Below are positions 54,489-64,000 of a stretch of 64,000 nucleotides of DNA, piece by piece. The stretch comes from Imbroritus primus. GTDB taxonomy: Bacteria; Pseudomonadota; Gammaproteobacteria; Burkholderiales; Burkholderiaceae. Both the position numbers and the translations under genes were made by a program. How positions within the stretch are numbered: the stretch's first letter is position 1; each line of letters starts with the position of its first letter. The notes below the pieces were generated by a model. It saw only the letters and a list, made by a program, of their open reading frames with translations, was not told the DNA's origin and made no database searches. The stretch is taken from positions 124,001 to 188,000 of the forward strand of contig NZ_OZ201293.1 of NCBI RefSeq assembly GCF_964332355.1. The letters run 5' to 3'.

Positions 54489-55850
54489 GTGAACATTGTC
54501 ATTCTTGCCGCGGGCATGGGCAAACGCATGCACTCCGCCCTGCCCAAGGTGCTGCATCCGCTGGCTGGCAAGCCGCTGCTGGCGCATGTCATCGACACGG
54601 CGCGCACGCTTGAGCCCGCTGCCCTCGTCGTGGTGGTCGGCCACGGCGCCGAACAGGTGCGGGCGACCGTCGGCGGCGCCGACATTGCCTTTGCCGAGCA
54701 GGCTCAGCAGCTGGGCACCGGACACGCCGTGATGCAGGCTCTGCCCCTGCTCGACGACGCCGTGCCGACGCTCGTGCTGTATGGCGATGTCCCGCTCACT
54801 ACTCCTGCGACGCTGCAGCGCCTGGTGGCCAGCGCCGGTCCGGCGCGCCTGGGCATCCTTACCGTCGAGATGGACGATCCTACCGGTTACGGCCGCATCG
54901 TGCGCGACGCCGCCGGACGCATTGCCCGCATCGTCGAACAGAAGGATGCCACCGAGACCCAGCGGCAGATCCGCGAAATCAATACCGGCATCATGGTATG
55001 TCCGACCGCGCTGTTGCGGAAATGGTTGCAGGCGCTGCGCAATGACAACGCGCAGGGCGAGTACTACCTGACCGATATCGTGGAACAGGCCGCTGCCGAA
55101 CACGTCGAGATCGTATCCGCGCATCCCGACCAATTGTGCGAGACGCTTGGCGTCAATAGTAAAACCCAACTTGCAGAGCTCGAACGGATTCATCAGCGTG
55201 ATCTGGCGGCCCGTCTGCTGGAAAACGGCGTGACGCTGCTCGATCCGGCGCGTCTCGATGTGCGTGGCCACCTGGCTTGCGGGCGCGACGTGATCATCGA
55301 CGTCAACTGCATCTTCGAAGGCCATGTGGCCATCGGCGACGGCGCGCGCATTGGCGCCAACTGCGTGATCCGCGATGCCGTCATCGGTGCGGGCGCGCAT
55401 GTCCTGCCGTTCTGCCACATCGACCAGGCCACGGTGGGCCCGGACAGCCGCATCGGTCCGTATGCACGCCTGCGTCCGGGCACTACGCTCGGCGAAGACG
55501 TACACATCGGCAACTTCGTCGAGGTCAAGAACAGCCAGATCGCCGCGCATTCCAAGGCCAACCATCTGGCCTATGTCGGCGACGCCACGGTGGGCGAGCG
55601 CGTCAATATCGGTGCGGGCACCATCACCTGCAACTACGATGGCGCGAACAAGTTCCGCACCATTATCGAGGACGATGCCTTCATTGGTTCCGATACGCAG
55701 CTGGTGGCCCCGGTGACGGTGGGACGCGGCGCCACGCTCGGCGCCGGCACCACGCTGACCAAGAATGCGCCGCCCGACCGGCTGACCGTGTCGCGCGCCC
55801 GCCAGGTGACCATCGAGAGCTGGACCCGGCCGGTCAAGAAGCCCAAGTAA
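54489..55850 (+). CDS. glmU: bifunctional GlmU (N-acetylglucosamine-1-phosphate uridyltransferase / glucosamine-1-phosphate acetyltransferase)
   Basis: A 453-residue bifunctional enzyme making UDP-GlcNAc for cell wall and LPS. The pyrophosphorylase half opens with VILAAGMGKRMHSALPKVLH, then QLGTGHAVMQ and YGDVPLTT; the C-terminal half is a left-handed beta-helix of hexapeptide repeats (IGANCVIRDAVIG, IGNFVEVKNSQI, VNIGAGTITCNYDG). The GTG start has GGAGGAACC-like sequence upstream. It lies 87 bases before glmS, in one operon. Confidence 0.97.
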   Translation: MNIVILAAGMGKRMHSALPKVLHPLAGKPLLAHVIDTARTLEPAALVVVVGHGAEQVRATVGGADIAFAEQAQQLGTGHAVMQALPLLDDAVPTLVLYGDVPLTTPATLQRLVASAGPARLGILTVEMDDPTGYGRIVRDAAGRIARIVEQKDATETQRQIREINTGIMVCPTALLRKWLQALRNDNAQGEYYLTDIVEQAAAEHVEIVSAHPDQLCETLGVNSKTQLAELERIHQRDLAARLLENGVTLLDPARLDVRGHLACGRDVIIDVNCIFEGHVAIGDGARIGANCVIRDAVIGAGAHVLPFCHIDQATVGPDSRIGPYARLRPGTTLGEDVHIGNFVEVKNSQIAAHSKANHLAYVGDATVGERVNIGAGTITCNYDGANKFRTIIEDDAFIGSDTQLVAPVTVGRGATLGAGTTLTKNAPPDRLTVSRARQVTIESWTRPVKKPK

Positions 55851-55937
55851 ACAGAATCACAAGAACCGCGGCGCCATGCGCGCCGCGCAACGCAGGTTTG
55901 CGTTCCGGTACCCGGAGCGCTCCATGGAGTAGCGATT

Positions 55938-57776
<1,839 letters not shown>

Positions 57777-57828
57777 TCTGCTATCTGCCGTTGTAGGGCG
57801 GCGCTTCTCGCGTGTGCCGTCCCGCCGC

Positions 57829-57870
57829 AAAAAAAGAACCGCCCCGGCATATCGGGGCGGTTCTTTTTTT
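57829..57870. terminator. bidirectional intrinsic terminator between glmS and the cytochrome gene
   Basis: A long near-perfect stem (AAAAAAAGAACCGCCCCG / CGGGGCGGTTCTTTTTTT) with a 6-nt loop. T runs lie on both sides, so it stops glmS on the plus strand and the soxC-soxD-like pair on the minus strand. It is the clearest terminator in the window. Confidence 0.95.
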
Positions 57871-57889
57871 GGTGCCAGTTAGCGAGACG

Positions 57890-58480
57890 CTAACGCTTCG
57901 CGGCAGACGCGGTCGGGCAATCCTTCATACAACGCGGATTTTTCGCATCCGGCCGGTCGTCGACATAGAAGCCGTTGCGGTTTGGCATCTTCACCGCGGC
58001 CAACGACTTGGCGTCGATGGTGGCGTCGGCGGGCAACACTCCGTTGGCGTGCAGTACATAGGCGGTGACGCTGTACACGTCCTCGTTGCTGAGCGACTGC
58101 GGCGCCTGGAAGGGCATGGAGCGCCGGATGTAGTCGAACAGCGTGGTCGCATATGGCCAGTAGCTTCCCACCGTCTTGATCGGCTTGTCGCTCTTCAGCG
58201 TGCCTGCGCCGCCAACCAGCGCTGGACCCAGGCCACCTTCGAGCTTTGCCCCGTGGCACGCCACGCATTGCGTCTGGTAAACCTTTTCGCCCAGCGCAAC
58301 TGTGCCTTTGCCGGGCGGCAGCCCAGTGCCATCGGGAAACACGTCGATATTCCAGCCGGCGAGCTCCTTGTCGGTCACGATACGTCCCAGGCTTGGGTCG
58401 GCCGCACCGGCGGCGAGGGGGATGGCGCTGCATGCCAGGATCGCAGCGGCGATCCATCGTGTCGGGTTACACGCGTCCAT
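57890..58480 (-). CDS. c-type cytochrome, short SoxD-like partner of SoxC
   Basis: A 196-residue periplasmic cytochrome: signal peptide (AAAILACSAIPLAAGAADP), one heme site CVACHG at residues about 72-77, and a distal Met candidate in RRSMPFQAPQ. Classical SoxD is about twice as long with two hemes, so this resembles the SoxD N-terminal domain only. The C-terminus ends with extra cysteines (RCMKDCPTAS). Its start lies inside the end of soxC (14-base overlap), so it is the electron acceptor of that enzyme. Confidence 0.88.
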   Translation of the reverse strand: MDACNPTRWIAAAILACSAIPLAAGAADPSLGRIVTDKELAGWNIDVFPDGTGLPPGKGTVALGEKVYQTQCVACHGAKLEGGLGPALVGGAGTLKSDKPIKTVGSYWPYATTLFDYIRRSMPFQAPQSLSNEDVYSVTAYVLHANGVLPADATIDAKSLAAVKMPNRNGFYVDDRPDAKNPRCMKDCPTASAAKR

Positions 58481-59804
58481 TGGTCACCTCCCCGCTGGCA
58501 GCGACCTTCCATGGCTGGATGGCGTTGTTGTGATAGAAGGAGAACTTGCCGCGCGCCTGGATCAGTTGCTCGATCGTGGGCTGCACATAGCCCGTTTCAT
58601 CCATGGCCCGGCTCATCAGCATCAGTTCCTGCCCGCGCCATTCGAACGGCGCGCGGAACGACGTCAGCGCCTTGCTCAGGACCGGCGCATCGAGGACGGC
58701 AGCTTTCCACGTTCTGCCGCCATCGATCGATACATCGACCCCGGTGATCTTGCCCCGCCCGCTCCAGGCAATGCCGCGAATCTCGTGGATGCCCTGACGC
58801 GTCAGCTTGTGCGTACCAGACGGCGAGGTGATCAGCGACTTGCACTCCATCACGAATGAGAACTGGCGTGCGCGCCCATCCGCCATCAGGTCGGTGTACT
58901 TTGCCGTTTCCTCGCGCGTGTGGCCCGGCTTGTCGGTCACGTGCAACCGCCGCAACCACTTGATGCTCATGTTGCCTTCAAAGCCTGGCACGAACAGGCG
59001 CAGCGGGTAGCCCTGCTCGGGGCGCAGGCGCTCGCCGTTCTGGCTGTAGGCCAGCAGCACGTCGTCGAGGCATTTCTCGATCGGGATGCTGCGTGTCATG
59101 GCAGCACCGTCGGCGCCTTCAGCCACGATCCACTTGGCGCTGCGCTTTAGCCCCACGTGCTCGAGCACCGTACGCAGCGGCACACCGGTCCACGATGCGC
59201 CGCTCACCAGGCCGGCAACTTCGGCTGCCGTCTTGCCGTAGGGCGGCAGGAAAGACGGGTTGCCGGAACACTCCATGAAATAGATGCGTGAGATGCTGGG
59301 GAACTGGCGGATCTCCTCCATGGTGAAGATCATCGCCTTGTCGGTCAGGCCGTGGATCATCAGCCGGTGCTGCGCTGGATCGATGGTCGGCACGCCGGCG
59401 TGGTGCCGCTCATAGTGCAGGCCGTTGGGTGTGATGATGCCGTCCAGCTCCTGCAGCGGCGTCGTGCTGTAGGCCGACATCGGCTCCTTGAGACCCGGAT
59501 ACATCGAGCGGACGGCCTTGGTCTCGAACTTCGACGGGGTGCCATAGGGAACGGCGGTCGGCCCGCCTAGGGAGCGGGTCCACTCCGGCACGTTGGGCGG
59601 CAGGTTGCCGGCGGCCGCGGCGGGTGCCGGGGCGCTGGCCTGGGCCGATGCCAGTTCCGAGGTGCCGAGGGCTGCCACGGCGGTGGCCACCGCTCCGGCA
59701 CTGCCGCGTCTCAGAAACCCGCGCCGACTTGGCGATATCAACGCGTGCTGTTCGGGTGGAGCGAGTGGAATTTCGGCAGAGCGTTCACGAATCTCGTGGG
59801 ACAT
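58467..59804 (-). CDS. soxC: SoxC-like molybdopterin sulfite/sulfane dehydrogenase
   Basis: A 445-residue molybdoenzyme. The N-terminus has a Tat signal (RRGFLRRGSAG). PLQELDGIITPNGLHYERHH is strongly SoxC-like, and the molybdenum-ligating Cys is in FMECSGN. EGADGAAMTRSIPIEKCL and the C-terminal dimer domain with SIDGGRTWKAAVLD are complete. SoxC with SoxD oxidises the sulfane sulfur or sulfite in the periplasm. No soxA, B, X, Y or Z genes are in the window, so a stand-alone sulfite dehydrogenase role is possible. Confidence 0.88.
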   Translation of the reverse strand: MSHEIRERSAEIPLAPPEQHALISPSRRGFLRRGSAGAVATAVAALGTSELASAQASAPAPAAAAGNLPPNVPEWTRSLGGPTAVPYGTPSKFETKAVRSMYPGLKEPMSAYSTTPLQELDGIITPNGLHYERHHAGVPTIDPAQHRLMIHGLTDKAMIFTMEEIRQFPSISRIYFMECSGNPSFLPPYGKTAAEVAGLVSGASWTGVPLRTVLEHVGLKRSAKWIVAEGADGAAMTRSIPIEKCLDDVLLAYSQNGERLRPEQGYPLRLFVPGFEGNMSIKWLRRLHVTDKPGHTREETAKYTDLMADGRARQFSFVMECKSLITSPSGTHKLTRQGIHEIRGIAWSGRGKITGVDVSIDGGRTWKAAVLDAPVLSKALTSFRAPFEWRGQELMLMSRAMDETGYVQPTIEQLIQARGKFSFYHNNAIQPWKVAASGEVTNGRV

Positions 59805-59994
59805 GCGGCCTCCATATTGTTGTTGTCAGCCCGTCGGTTCAGAGTAACCGGCCAGTGCCGCTTCATCATAGGGAGAAAGCGCCGCCATCTCCAGCGAGCG
59901 CGGCCATAGGGAACGCCAATATCTCATGATGCAGGATATTTTCTGAGGCGCCAGGAGCGCTGCGCCCTCGCCGGCGCGTGATGCTTGCCACGGA

Positions 59995-60480
59995 TCAGGC
60001 CAATCCGGCTTTGTCCAGGCCGTAGGCTTTGTCCTTGCTACCGGGCGGCTGGCGGAAGGCAATGTTGAGGCGGTTCCAGCCGTTGATGCCCATCACCAGA
60101 TACGTCAGCGCATTCAGTTCGGCTGGTGCGAAGTGTTCGCTGACTTCTGCATATAGCGTGTCAGACACGCCGTGTGCATCGAGCTGCGTCAGCGCTTCAG
60201 TCCAGGCCAGTGCGGCACGCTCCTTTTCGCTGAACAGCGGCGATTCGCGCCAGATGGCGATATGGTGTACGCGCAGCTCACGCTCGTCGTGCAGCTTGGC
60301 TTGCTTGACGTGCATGTCCAGGCAGAAGGCGCAGCCGTTCAGCTGCGACGCGCGAATGTCGACGAGCCCGCGCAGCTTGGGGTCGAGCGGAATGGCCATG
60401 CTGAAGTCGAGGAACTTCTTGAACAGCTCGGGGGTGTGCTTCAGATAATCTTGGCGGGCGGGAGCGGTTGTGGAATGCAT
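59995..60480 (-). CDS. AhpD-like carboxymuconolactone decarboxylase-family protein
   Basis: A 161-residue protein with the AhpD-type redox motif CAFCLDMHVKQAK near residue 47, where the two cysteines and the His form the peroxidase relay. ERAALAWTEALTQ and YLVMGINGWNRLNIAF are the usual helices. The role is hydroperoxide reduction or a thiol-based enzyme of unknown substrate. It lies behind an exact ECF41-type promoter (60516-60542) and 110 bases from the ECF41 sigma gene, the well-known partner arrangement. Confidence 0.9.
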   Translation of the reverse strand: MHSTTAPARQDYLKHTPELFKKFLDFSMAIPLDPKLRGLVDIRASQLNGCAFCLDMHVKQAKLHDERELRVHHIAIWRESPLFSEKERAALAWTEALTQLDAHGVSDTLYAEVSEHFAPAELNALTYLVMGINGWNRLNIAFRQPPGSKDKAYGLDKAGLA

Positions 60481-60515
60481 GGTGTCGATCCAAAAAGAGT
60501 GAGTAACACCCCTAA

Positions 60516-60542
60516 GACGACGCAGCGTCGGACAGTGTGACA
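60516..60542 (-). promoter_or_regulatory. ECF41-type promoter of the AhpD-like gene
   Basis: Read towards the gene: TGTCACA (-35 side, 60536-60542), exactly 16 bases, CGTC (-10 side, 60516-60519). The ATG is 36 bases past the CGTC. This is the consensus described for ECF41 sigma factors, and the same element precedes the sigma gene itself. Confidence 0.88.
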
Positions 60543-60590
60543 TCGTCCTGCTCATCGGCAGTCCAGCGGACCGGCAGTTTGGCTCCCGCC

Positions 60591-61547
60591 TCAGGCGGAG
60601 GCGCGCAGGCGCGCGAGAATGGCCTGCAGTTTGTCCGGGTTCCGCTGAATATAGATCGCGCCAATGCGCCCGGACTGGTTGGCGGCGGGTGCCAGTGCCA
60701 CGGTCTGCACCAGCCGCCCGCCGACGGCATCATCGAACACCAGGCATCCCGGCAGGCCGTTGACGCGGGCCGGCACCAGCCGCCAACCCTGGTTGGCGCG
60801 CAGCTCGGCGAAGCCGATGAACACCTTGGCGATGAGTGGTCCGCCATGCAAGGGGCGGGGCACCGCGTGGACCTTGCCGCCACCGTCGGTCAGCATGACC
60901 GCGTCCTCCGTCAGTACCCGGGTCAACGCCTCCATATCGCGGCTGAGCACAGCCGCATTGAAGGCCTCAAAGAGCCGCTGCCGCTCTTCCTCCGCCACTT
61001 CACGGCGCGCGTAGTCGGCCTTCACATGCTTGCGTGCCCGGCTGGTCAACTGACGGCAGGCGGCCGGCGAGCGTGCCAGGCGCTGTGCGATCTCCTCGAA
61101 ATCGAGGTCGAACACCTCATGCAGCAGAAAGGCCGCGCGCTCAAGCGGACTCAGGCGCTCCAGTGCCAGCATGAAGGCGACGGATACGTCTTGCGCGAAC
61201 TCTGCCTGCGCCGCCGGGTCGGGGGACCAGCCGGTCATCGGTTCGTCGTCCAGCAGGGGCTCTGGCAGCCATACCCCGACATACTGCTCACGCCGCGCCT
61301 GGGCGGAGCCGAGGCGGTCCAGGCACAGATGCGTAACGATGCGCGACAGGTAGGCGCCGGCATGCGTGATGCCGTGTGCGTCGACCTCCGCCCAGCGCAG
61401 CCAGGCTTCCTGCACGATGTCCTCCGCATCCGCGCGCGAGCCAAGCATGCGGTAGGCCAGGGCACGGAGGCTTCTGGCGTGCTCGCGGTCGAACTGCTGG
61501 GCACGCTGTGCCTTGGTGACATCAGGGTTGGCGTTAAAGTCAGTCAT
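60591..61547 (-). CDS. ECF41-type RNA polymerase sigma factor with SnoaL-like C-terminus
   Basis: A 318-residue sigma factor. Region 2 (RSLRALAYRMLGSRADAEDIVQEAWLRW) and region 4 (LSPLERAAFLLHEVFDLDFEEIAQ) are intact. The linker carries WLPEP. The C-terminal 110-residue SnoaL-like domain holds DGGGK and ends with NPDKL, the three hallmark motifs of ECF41, in which this extension replaces an anti-sigma factor and both activates and inhibits. The start MTDFNANPD is chosen 38 bases from its own ECF41 promoter. It should be autoregulated and drive the AhpD-like gene. The inducing signal is unknown. Confidence 0.95.
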   Translation of the reverse strand: MTDFNANPDVTKAQRAQQFDREHARSLRALAYRMLGSRADAEDIVQEAWLRWAEVDAHGITHAGAYLSRIVTHLCLDRLGSAQARREQYVGVWLPEPLLDDEPMTGWSPDPAAQAEFAQDVSVAFMLALERLSPLERAAFLLHEVFDLDFEEIAQRLARSPAACRQLTSRARKHVKADYARREVAEEERQRLFEAFNAAVLSRDMEALTRVLTEDAVMLTDGGGKVHAVPRPLHGGPLIAKVFIGFAELRANQGWRLVPARVNGLPGCLVFDDAVGGRLVQTVALAPAANQSGRIGAIYIQRNPDKLQAILARLRASA

Positions 61548-61584
61548 CGCGCATCCAAGAAAAGGGATCTTCCTGCGGCATATG

Positions 61585-61611
61585 ACGACGCAGCTCGTCA
61601 CGTTGTGACAT
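61585..61611 (-). promoter_or_regulatory. ECF41-type autoregulatory promoter of the sigma gene
   Basis: TGTCACA (61605-61611), 16 bases, CGTC (61585-61588), read towards the sigma gene. It shares GCTGCGTCGTC with the AhpD-like promoter around the -10 side. The CGTC is 37 bases before the sigma ATG. Confidence 0.88.
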
Positions 61612-61634
61612 GCGCTGCTCCACCGGATCGTGTA

Positions 61635-62396
61635 TCAGCTCTTGATGCGGTATCCCGTGCGGAAGATCCAGCCGATCACCAGCAGGCAGGCGATCATGAA
61701 GCCAAAGGTCACGCCCAGGCTGATGCCTACGCCGATGTCCGAGGCTTCATAGAAGCTCCAGCGGAAACCACTCACGAGGTACAGCACCGGATTGAACAGC
61801 GATACCGTCTGCCACAGCGGCGGCAGCATATTGATGGAGTAGAAGCTGCCGCCGAGGAAGGTCAGCGGTGTGATGATCAGCAGCGGCACGACTTGCAGCT
61901 TTTCAAAGCCGTCCGCCCACACGCCGATGATGAAGCCGAGCAGGCTGAAGGTGACCGAGGTGAGCACGAGGAAGGCGATCATCCACAGCGGCTGGGCGAT
62001 GCTGTAGTCGACGAACAGCCGCGCGGTGGCAAGGATCAGTACGCCGAGGATGATCGATTTGCTGGCTGCCGCGCCAACGAAGCCGATGACGATTTCCATC
62101 GCGGAGATGGGCGCGGACAGGATCTCGTAAATGGTACCCGAGAAGCGTGGCATGTAGATGCCGAACGAGGCGTTGGAGATGCTCTGTGTGAGGATCGAGA
62201 GCATCACCAGTCCGGGTACGATATACGCGCCGTAGCTGACGCCATCGATGGTCTGCATGCGCGAGCCGATGGCCGAGCCGAAGACAATGAAGTACAGCGA
62301 GGTGGAAATGACCGGCGAGGCGATGCTCTGTGCGAGGGTGCGCCAGGTGCGGGCCATTTCGAAGTGGTAGATCGCGTGGATGGCGTGCCAGTTCAT
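61635..62396 (-). CDS. ABC-2 type exporter permease, YadH-like
   Basis: A 253-residue membrane protein with six spans and the ABC-2 signature in the C-terminal half (PLTFLGGSFYSINMLPPLWQTVSLFNPVLY). FGSAIGSRMQTIDGVSYGAY and the GLVMLSILTQSISNAS loop closely follow E. coli YadH. The substrate is unknown. Its start overlaps the ATPase stop by four bases, so the pair is coupled. Confidence 0.92.
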   Translation of the reverse strand: MNWHAIHAIYHFEMARTWRTLAQSIASPVISTSLYFIVFGSAIGSRMQTIDGVSYGAYIVPGLVMLSILTQSISNASFGIYMPRFSGTIYEILSAPISAMEIVIGFVGAAASKSIILGVLILATARLFVDYSIAQPLWMIAFLVLTSVTFSLLGFIIGVWADGFEKLQVVPLLIITPLTFLGGSFYSINMLPPLWQTVSLFNPVLYLVSGFRWSFYEASDIGVGISLGVTFGFMIACLLVIGWIFRTGYRIKS

Positions 62397-63349
62397 GCCG
62401 GCTCCTTGACGAGTTGCACGAAGATATCCTCCAGCGAGCTTTCGGCCGTCTGCAGGTCGCGATAGGCAATGCCAGCATTGTCGAGTGCACGCAGCAGGTC
62501 GGCAATGCCGCCACCTTCCGGCGGTGTGTCTTGCTGGGCATCGAAGGTGTACACGAGGGTGCTGCCGTCATCGGTGAGCGTCAGCGGGAACCTCGCCAGC
62601 GCCGCGGGAACTGCCGTGAGCGGATGCTGCAGGTGCACGGTCAGCTGGCGCTGGCCGAGCTTGCGCATCAGCGTGCGCTTGTCTTCCACCAGGATAATCT
62701 CGCCTTTGCGGATTACGCCGATGCGGTCGGCCATTTCTTCGGCCTCTTCGATGTAGTGCGTGGTCAGGATGATGGTGACGCCCCGCGCGCGTAGGCCGCG
62801 TACCATGTTCCACATATCGCGCCGCAATTCGACATCGACGCCGGCGGTGGGCTCGTCGAGGAACAGGATCTCCGGCTCGTGGCTGAGCGCCTTGGCGATC
62901 ATCACGCGACGCTTCATGCCGCCCGACAGCGCACGGATGCGGGTGTCCCGTTTATCCCACAGTGACAGGTCCTTGAGGATCTTTTCGAGGTAGTCGGGCG
63001 CCGGCGGCTTGCCGAACAGTCCGCGGCTATAGCGCACCGTGTCCCACACGCTCTCGAAGGCATCGGTGGTCAGTTCCTGCGGCACCAGGCCGATCTTGGT
63101 GCGCGCCGCGCGGAAGTCACGCTCGATATCCGCACCGTCGGCCAGTACCGTGCCACCGCTGGCACGGACGATGCCGCAGATGATGCTGATCAGCGTCGTC
63201 TTGCCGGCGCCGTTGGGGCCGAGCAGGGCGAAGATCTCGCCGCGGCGGATCTCGAGATCGATCCGCTTGAGTGCCTGGAAGCCGGAAGCGTAGGTCTTGC
63301 TGATACCGGAAATGGCAATGATGGTGCCTGGATCGGGCGGGTGCGGCAT
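62393..63349 (-). CDS. ABC transporter ATP-binding protein, YadG-like
   Basis: A 318-residue ATPase. Walker A LLGPNGAGKTTLISIICG, signature LSGGMKRRVMIAKAL, Walker B EILFLDEPTAGVDVELRR, and the H-loop ILTTHYIEEAEEM. The 80-residue C-terminal tail after the ATPase core is typical of drug/lipid exporters of the YadG/NodI class. The start MPHPPDPG has AGGGA eight bases upstream. It pairs with the permease behind it. Confidence 0.94.
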   Translation of the reverse strand: MPHPPDPGTIIAISGISKTYASGFQALKRIDLEIRRGEIFALLGPNGAGKTTLISIICGIVRASGGTVLADGADIERDFRAARTKIGLVPQELTTDAFESVWDTVRYSRGLFGKPPAPDYLEKILKDLSLWDKRDTRIRALSGGMKRRVMIAKALSHEPEILFLDEPTAGVDVELRRDMWNMVRGLRARGVTIILTTHYIEEAEEMADRIGVIRKGEIILVEDKRTLMRKLGQRQLTVHLQHPLTAVPAALARFPLTLTDDGSTLVYTFDAQQDTPPEGGGIADLLRALDNAGIAYRDLQTAESSLEDIFVQLVKEPA

Positions 63350-63593
63350 GGCGGATTCCCTGTAACCGTGAGCAGCGATTCTAAGGCGCGGACGGGTTTG
63401 GCGCATCCCCCTGCTGCCAGTGGGGAGTCATGCCCGGCCGCTCAGCCTTTTCTAGGGCCGTTACATGGTAGGTCTCGATTTCTGCAGAGAGACGTGCGAT
63501 GCTCCTGCTTGGCAGCCCTTTGCAGGGACGTTTGACCTTGCGCATGCGGCCTGCCTCGATCCTGAGCAGTTCAAACCTGGGAGGCACACGAAG

Positions 63594-63998
63594 ATGCAGA
63601 ACGGACAAGATACTGGAAAGCTGGTCCTACGGCTCGCGCTGGGGATTCTCATCCTGTTGCATGGTATCGCCAAGCTGAAGGGCGGTGTCGGCGGCATTGC
63701 TGGCATGCTCGGCAACGCTGGCCTGCCGGCCTTCCTCGCCTACGGGGTGTATATTGGCGAGGTCCTGGCCCCGCTGCTGCTGATCGTCGGCCTGTACACG
63801 CGTCTTGCGGCCCTGGTTGTGGTCGTCAACATGCTGTTCGCCATCGGCCTGGTGCATATGGGCCAACTGGCCAAATTGAACCAGACGGGCGGCTGGGATC
63901 TGGAGCTGCAGGGCATGTTCCTGTTCAGCGCACTGGCGATCATGCTGCTCGGTGCGGGCCGCTACAGCATGGGAGGGGCCGGTGGCAAGCTGAACTGA
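63594..63998 (+). CDS. DoxX-family membrane protein
   Basis: A 134-residue protein with four hydrophobic spans (LVLRLALGILILLHGIAKLK; VYIGEVLAPLLLIVGLYT; LAALVVVVNMLFAIGLVHMG; MFLFSALAIMLLGAG). The GIAKLKGGVGGIAGML loop is the DoxX signature. DoxX proteins are linked to oxidative stress and thiosulfate metabolism in various bacteria, but no activity is certain. GGGAGG lies nine bases before the ATG. It ends two bases from the window edge and is divergent from the ABC exporter; the 244-base gap between them holds no other gene. Confidence 0.9.
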   Translation: MQNGQDTGKLVLRLALGILILLHGIAKLKGGVGGIAGMLGNAGLPAFLAYGVYIGEVLAPLLLIVGLYTRLAALVVVVNMLFAIGLVHMGQLAKLNQTGGWDLELQGMFLFSALAIMLLGAGRYSMGGAGGKLN

Positions 63999-64000
63999 GC

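Noticed and set aside
60537..62465. 642-codon plus-strand open frame
   Set aside because: It is antisense to the AhpD promoter, the ECF41 sigma gene and the ABC permease, all with clear domains; its own sequence is low-complexity Arg/His/Asp/Gln typical of shadow frames in GC-rich DNA.

Overview
The window is a GC-rich (roughly mid-60s percent by eye) stretch of core chromosome from a betaproteobacterium. The gene order and family variants (metX-metW, argB-slmA, hslVU, two lpxL-type genes and dapF divergent from metK, ahcY-metF with an SAH aptamer, a thi locus with two TPP aptamers) point to Burkholderiaceae, most likely the genus Ralstonia. The genus is an inference from gene content, not from a database match. 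I see no rRNA, tRNA, CRISPR array, insertion sequence, integrase or phage module.

Layout. 1-5.7 kb: the N-terminus of an ABC-transporter binding protein, a very large protein of no recognisable family, then metX-metW behind a SAM-II-type riboswitch and an intrinsic terminator. 6-8.4 kb: argB, a HAD pyrimidine nucleotidase and slmA as an overlapping operon. 9-14.3 kb: a PCu(A)C copper chaperone, a TonB receptor, a RegB/RegA redox two-component pair and a CsbD stress protein. 14.6-21.9 kb: hslVU, argC, DUF937, xthA, pyrE, ppk2 and dapF. 21.9-26.9 kb: two LpxL-family acyltransferases, metK behind a second SAM-II-like leader, and an AidB-type acyl-CoA dehydrogenase. 27-39.9 kb: the thiamine locus (thiC; thiO-thiS-thiG-thiE; thiD), with three orphan genes on the opposite strand, one before thiC, one between thiC and thiO, one between thiE and thiD. 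40-43.8 kb: SAH riboswitch, ahcY, a small membrane protein, metF and ygfA. 43.8-57.8 kb: housekeeping genes (lytic transglycosylase, NDUFA9-like protein, GST, cca, MarR, MidA-like methyltransferase, a folM-like SDR with folB, ttcA, a lipoprotein, glmU, glmS). 57.9-64 kb: SoxC and a short SoxD-like cytochrome, an ECF41 sigma factor with its AhpD-like target, a YadG/YadH-type ABC exporter and a DoxX protein.

Methionine, SAM, SAH and one-carbon metabolism are scattered over the window but linked by RNA control: SAM-sensing leaders on metX and metK, and a SAH-sensing leader on the ahcY-metF unit that recycles SAH and supplies methyl groups. Thiamine synthesis is likewise under two separate TPP aptamers. 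The least explained parts are the four large orphan proteins (318-3419, 27142-28191, 30641-32875, 37019-38887). They have low-acidity or Ser/Pro/Thr-rich N-termini, ankyrin-like or disordered segments and no recognised enzymatic domain, so they read like secreted-effector candidates, but I find no hrpII-type promoter box before any of them. The cleanest regulatory system is the ECF41 circuit at 60-61.6 kb, where the sigma factor gene and its neighbour carry the same TGTCACA-N16-CGTC promoter.
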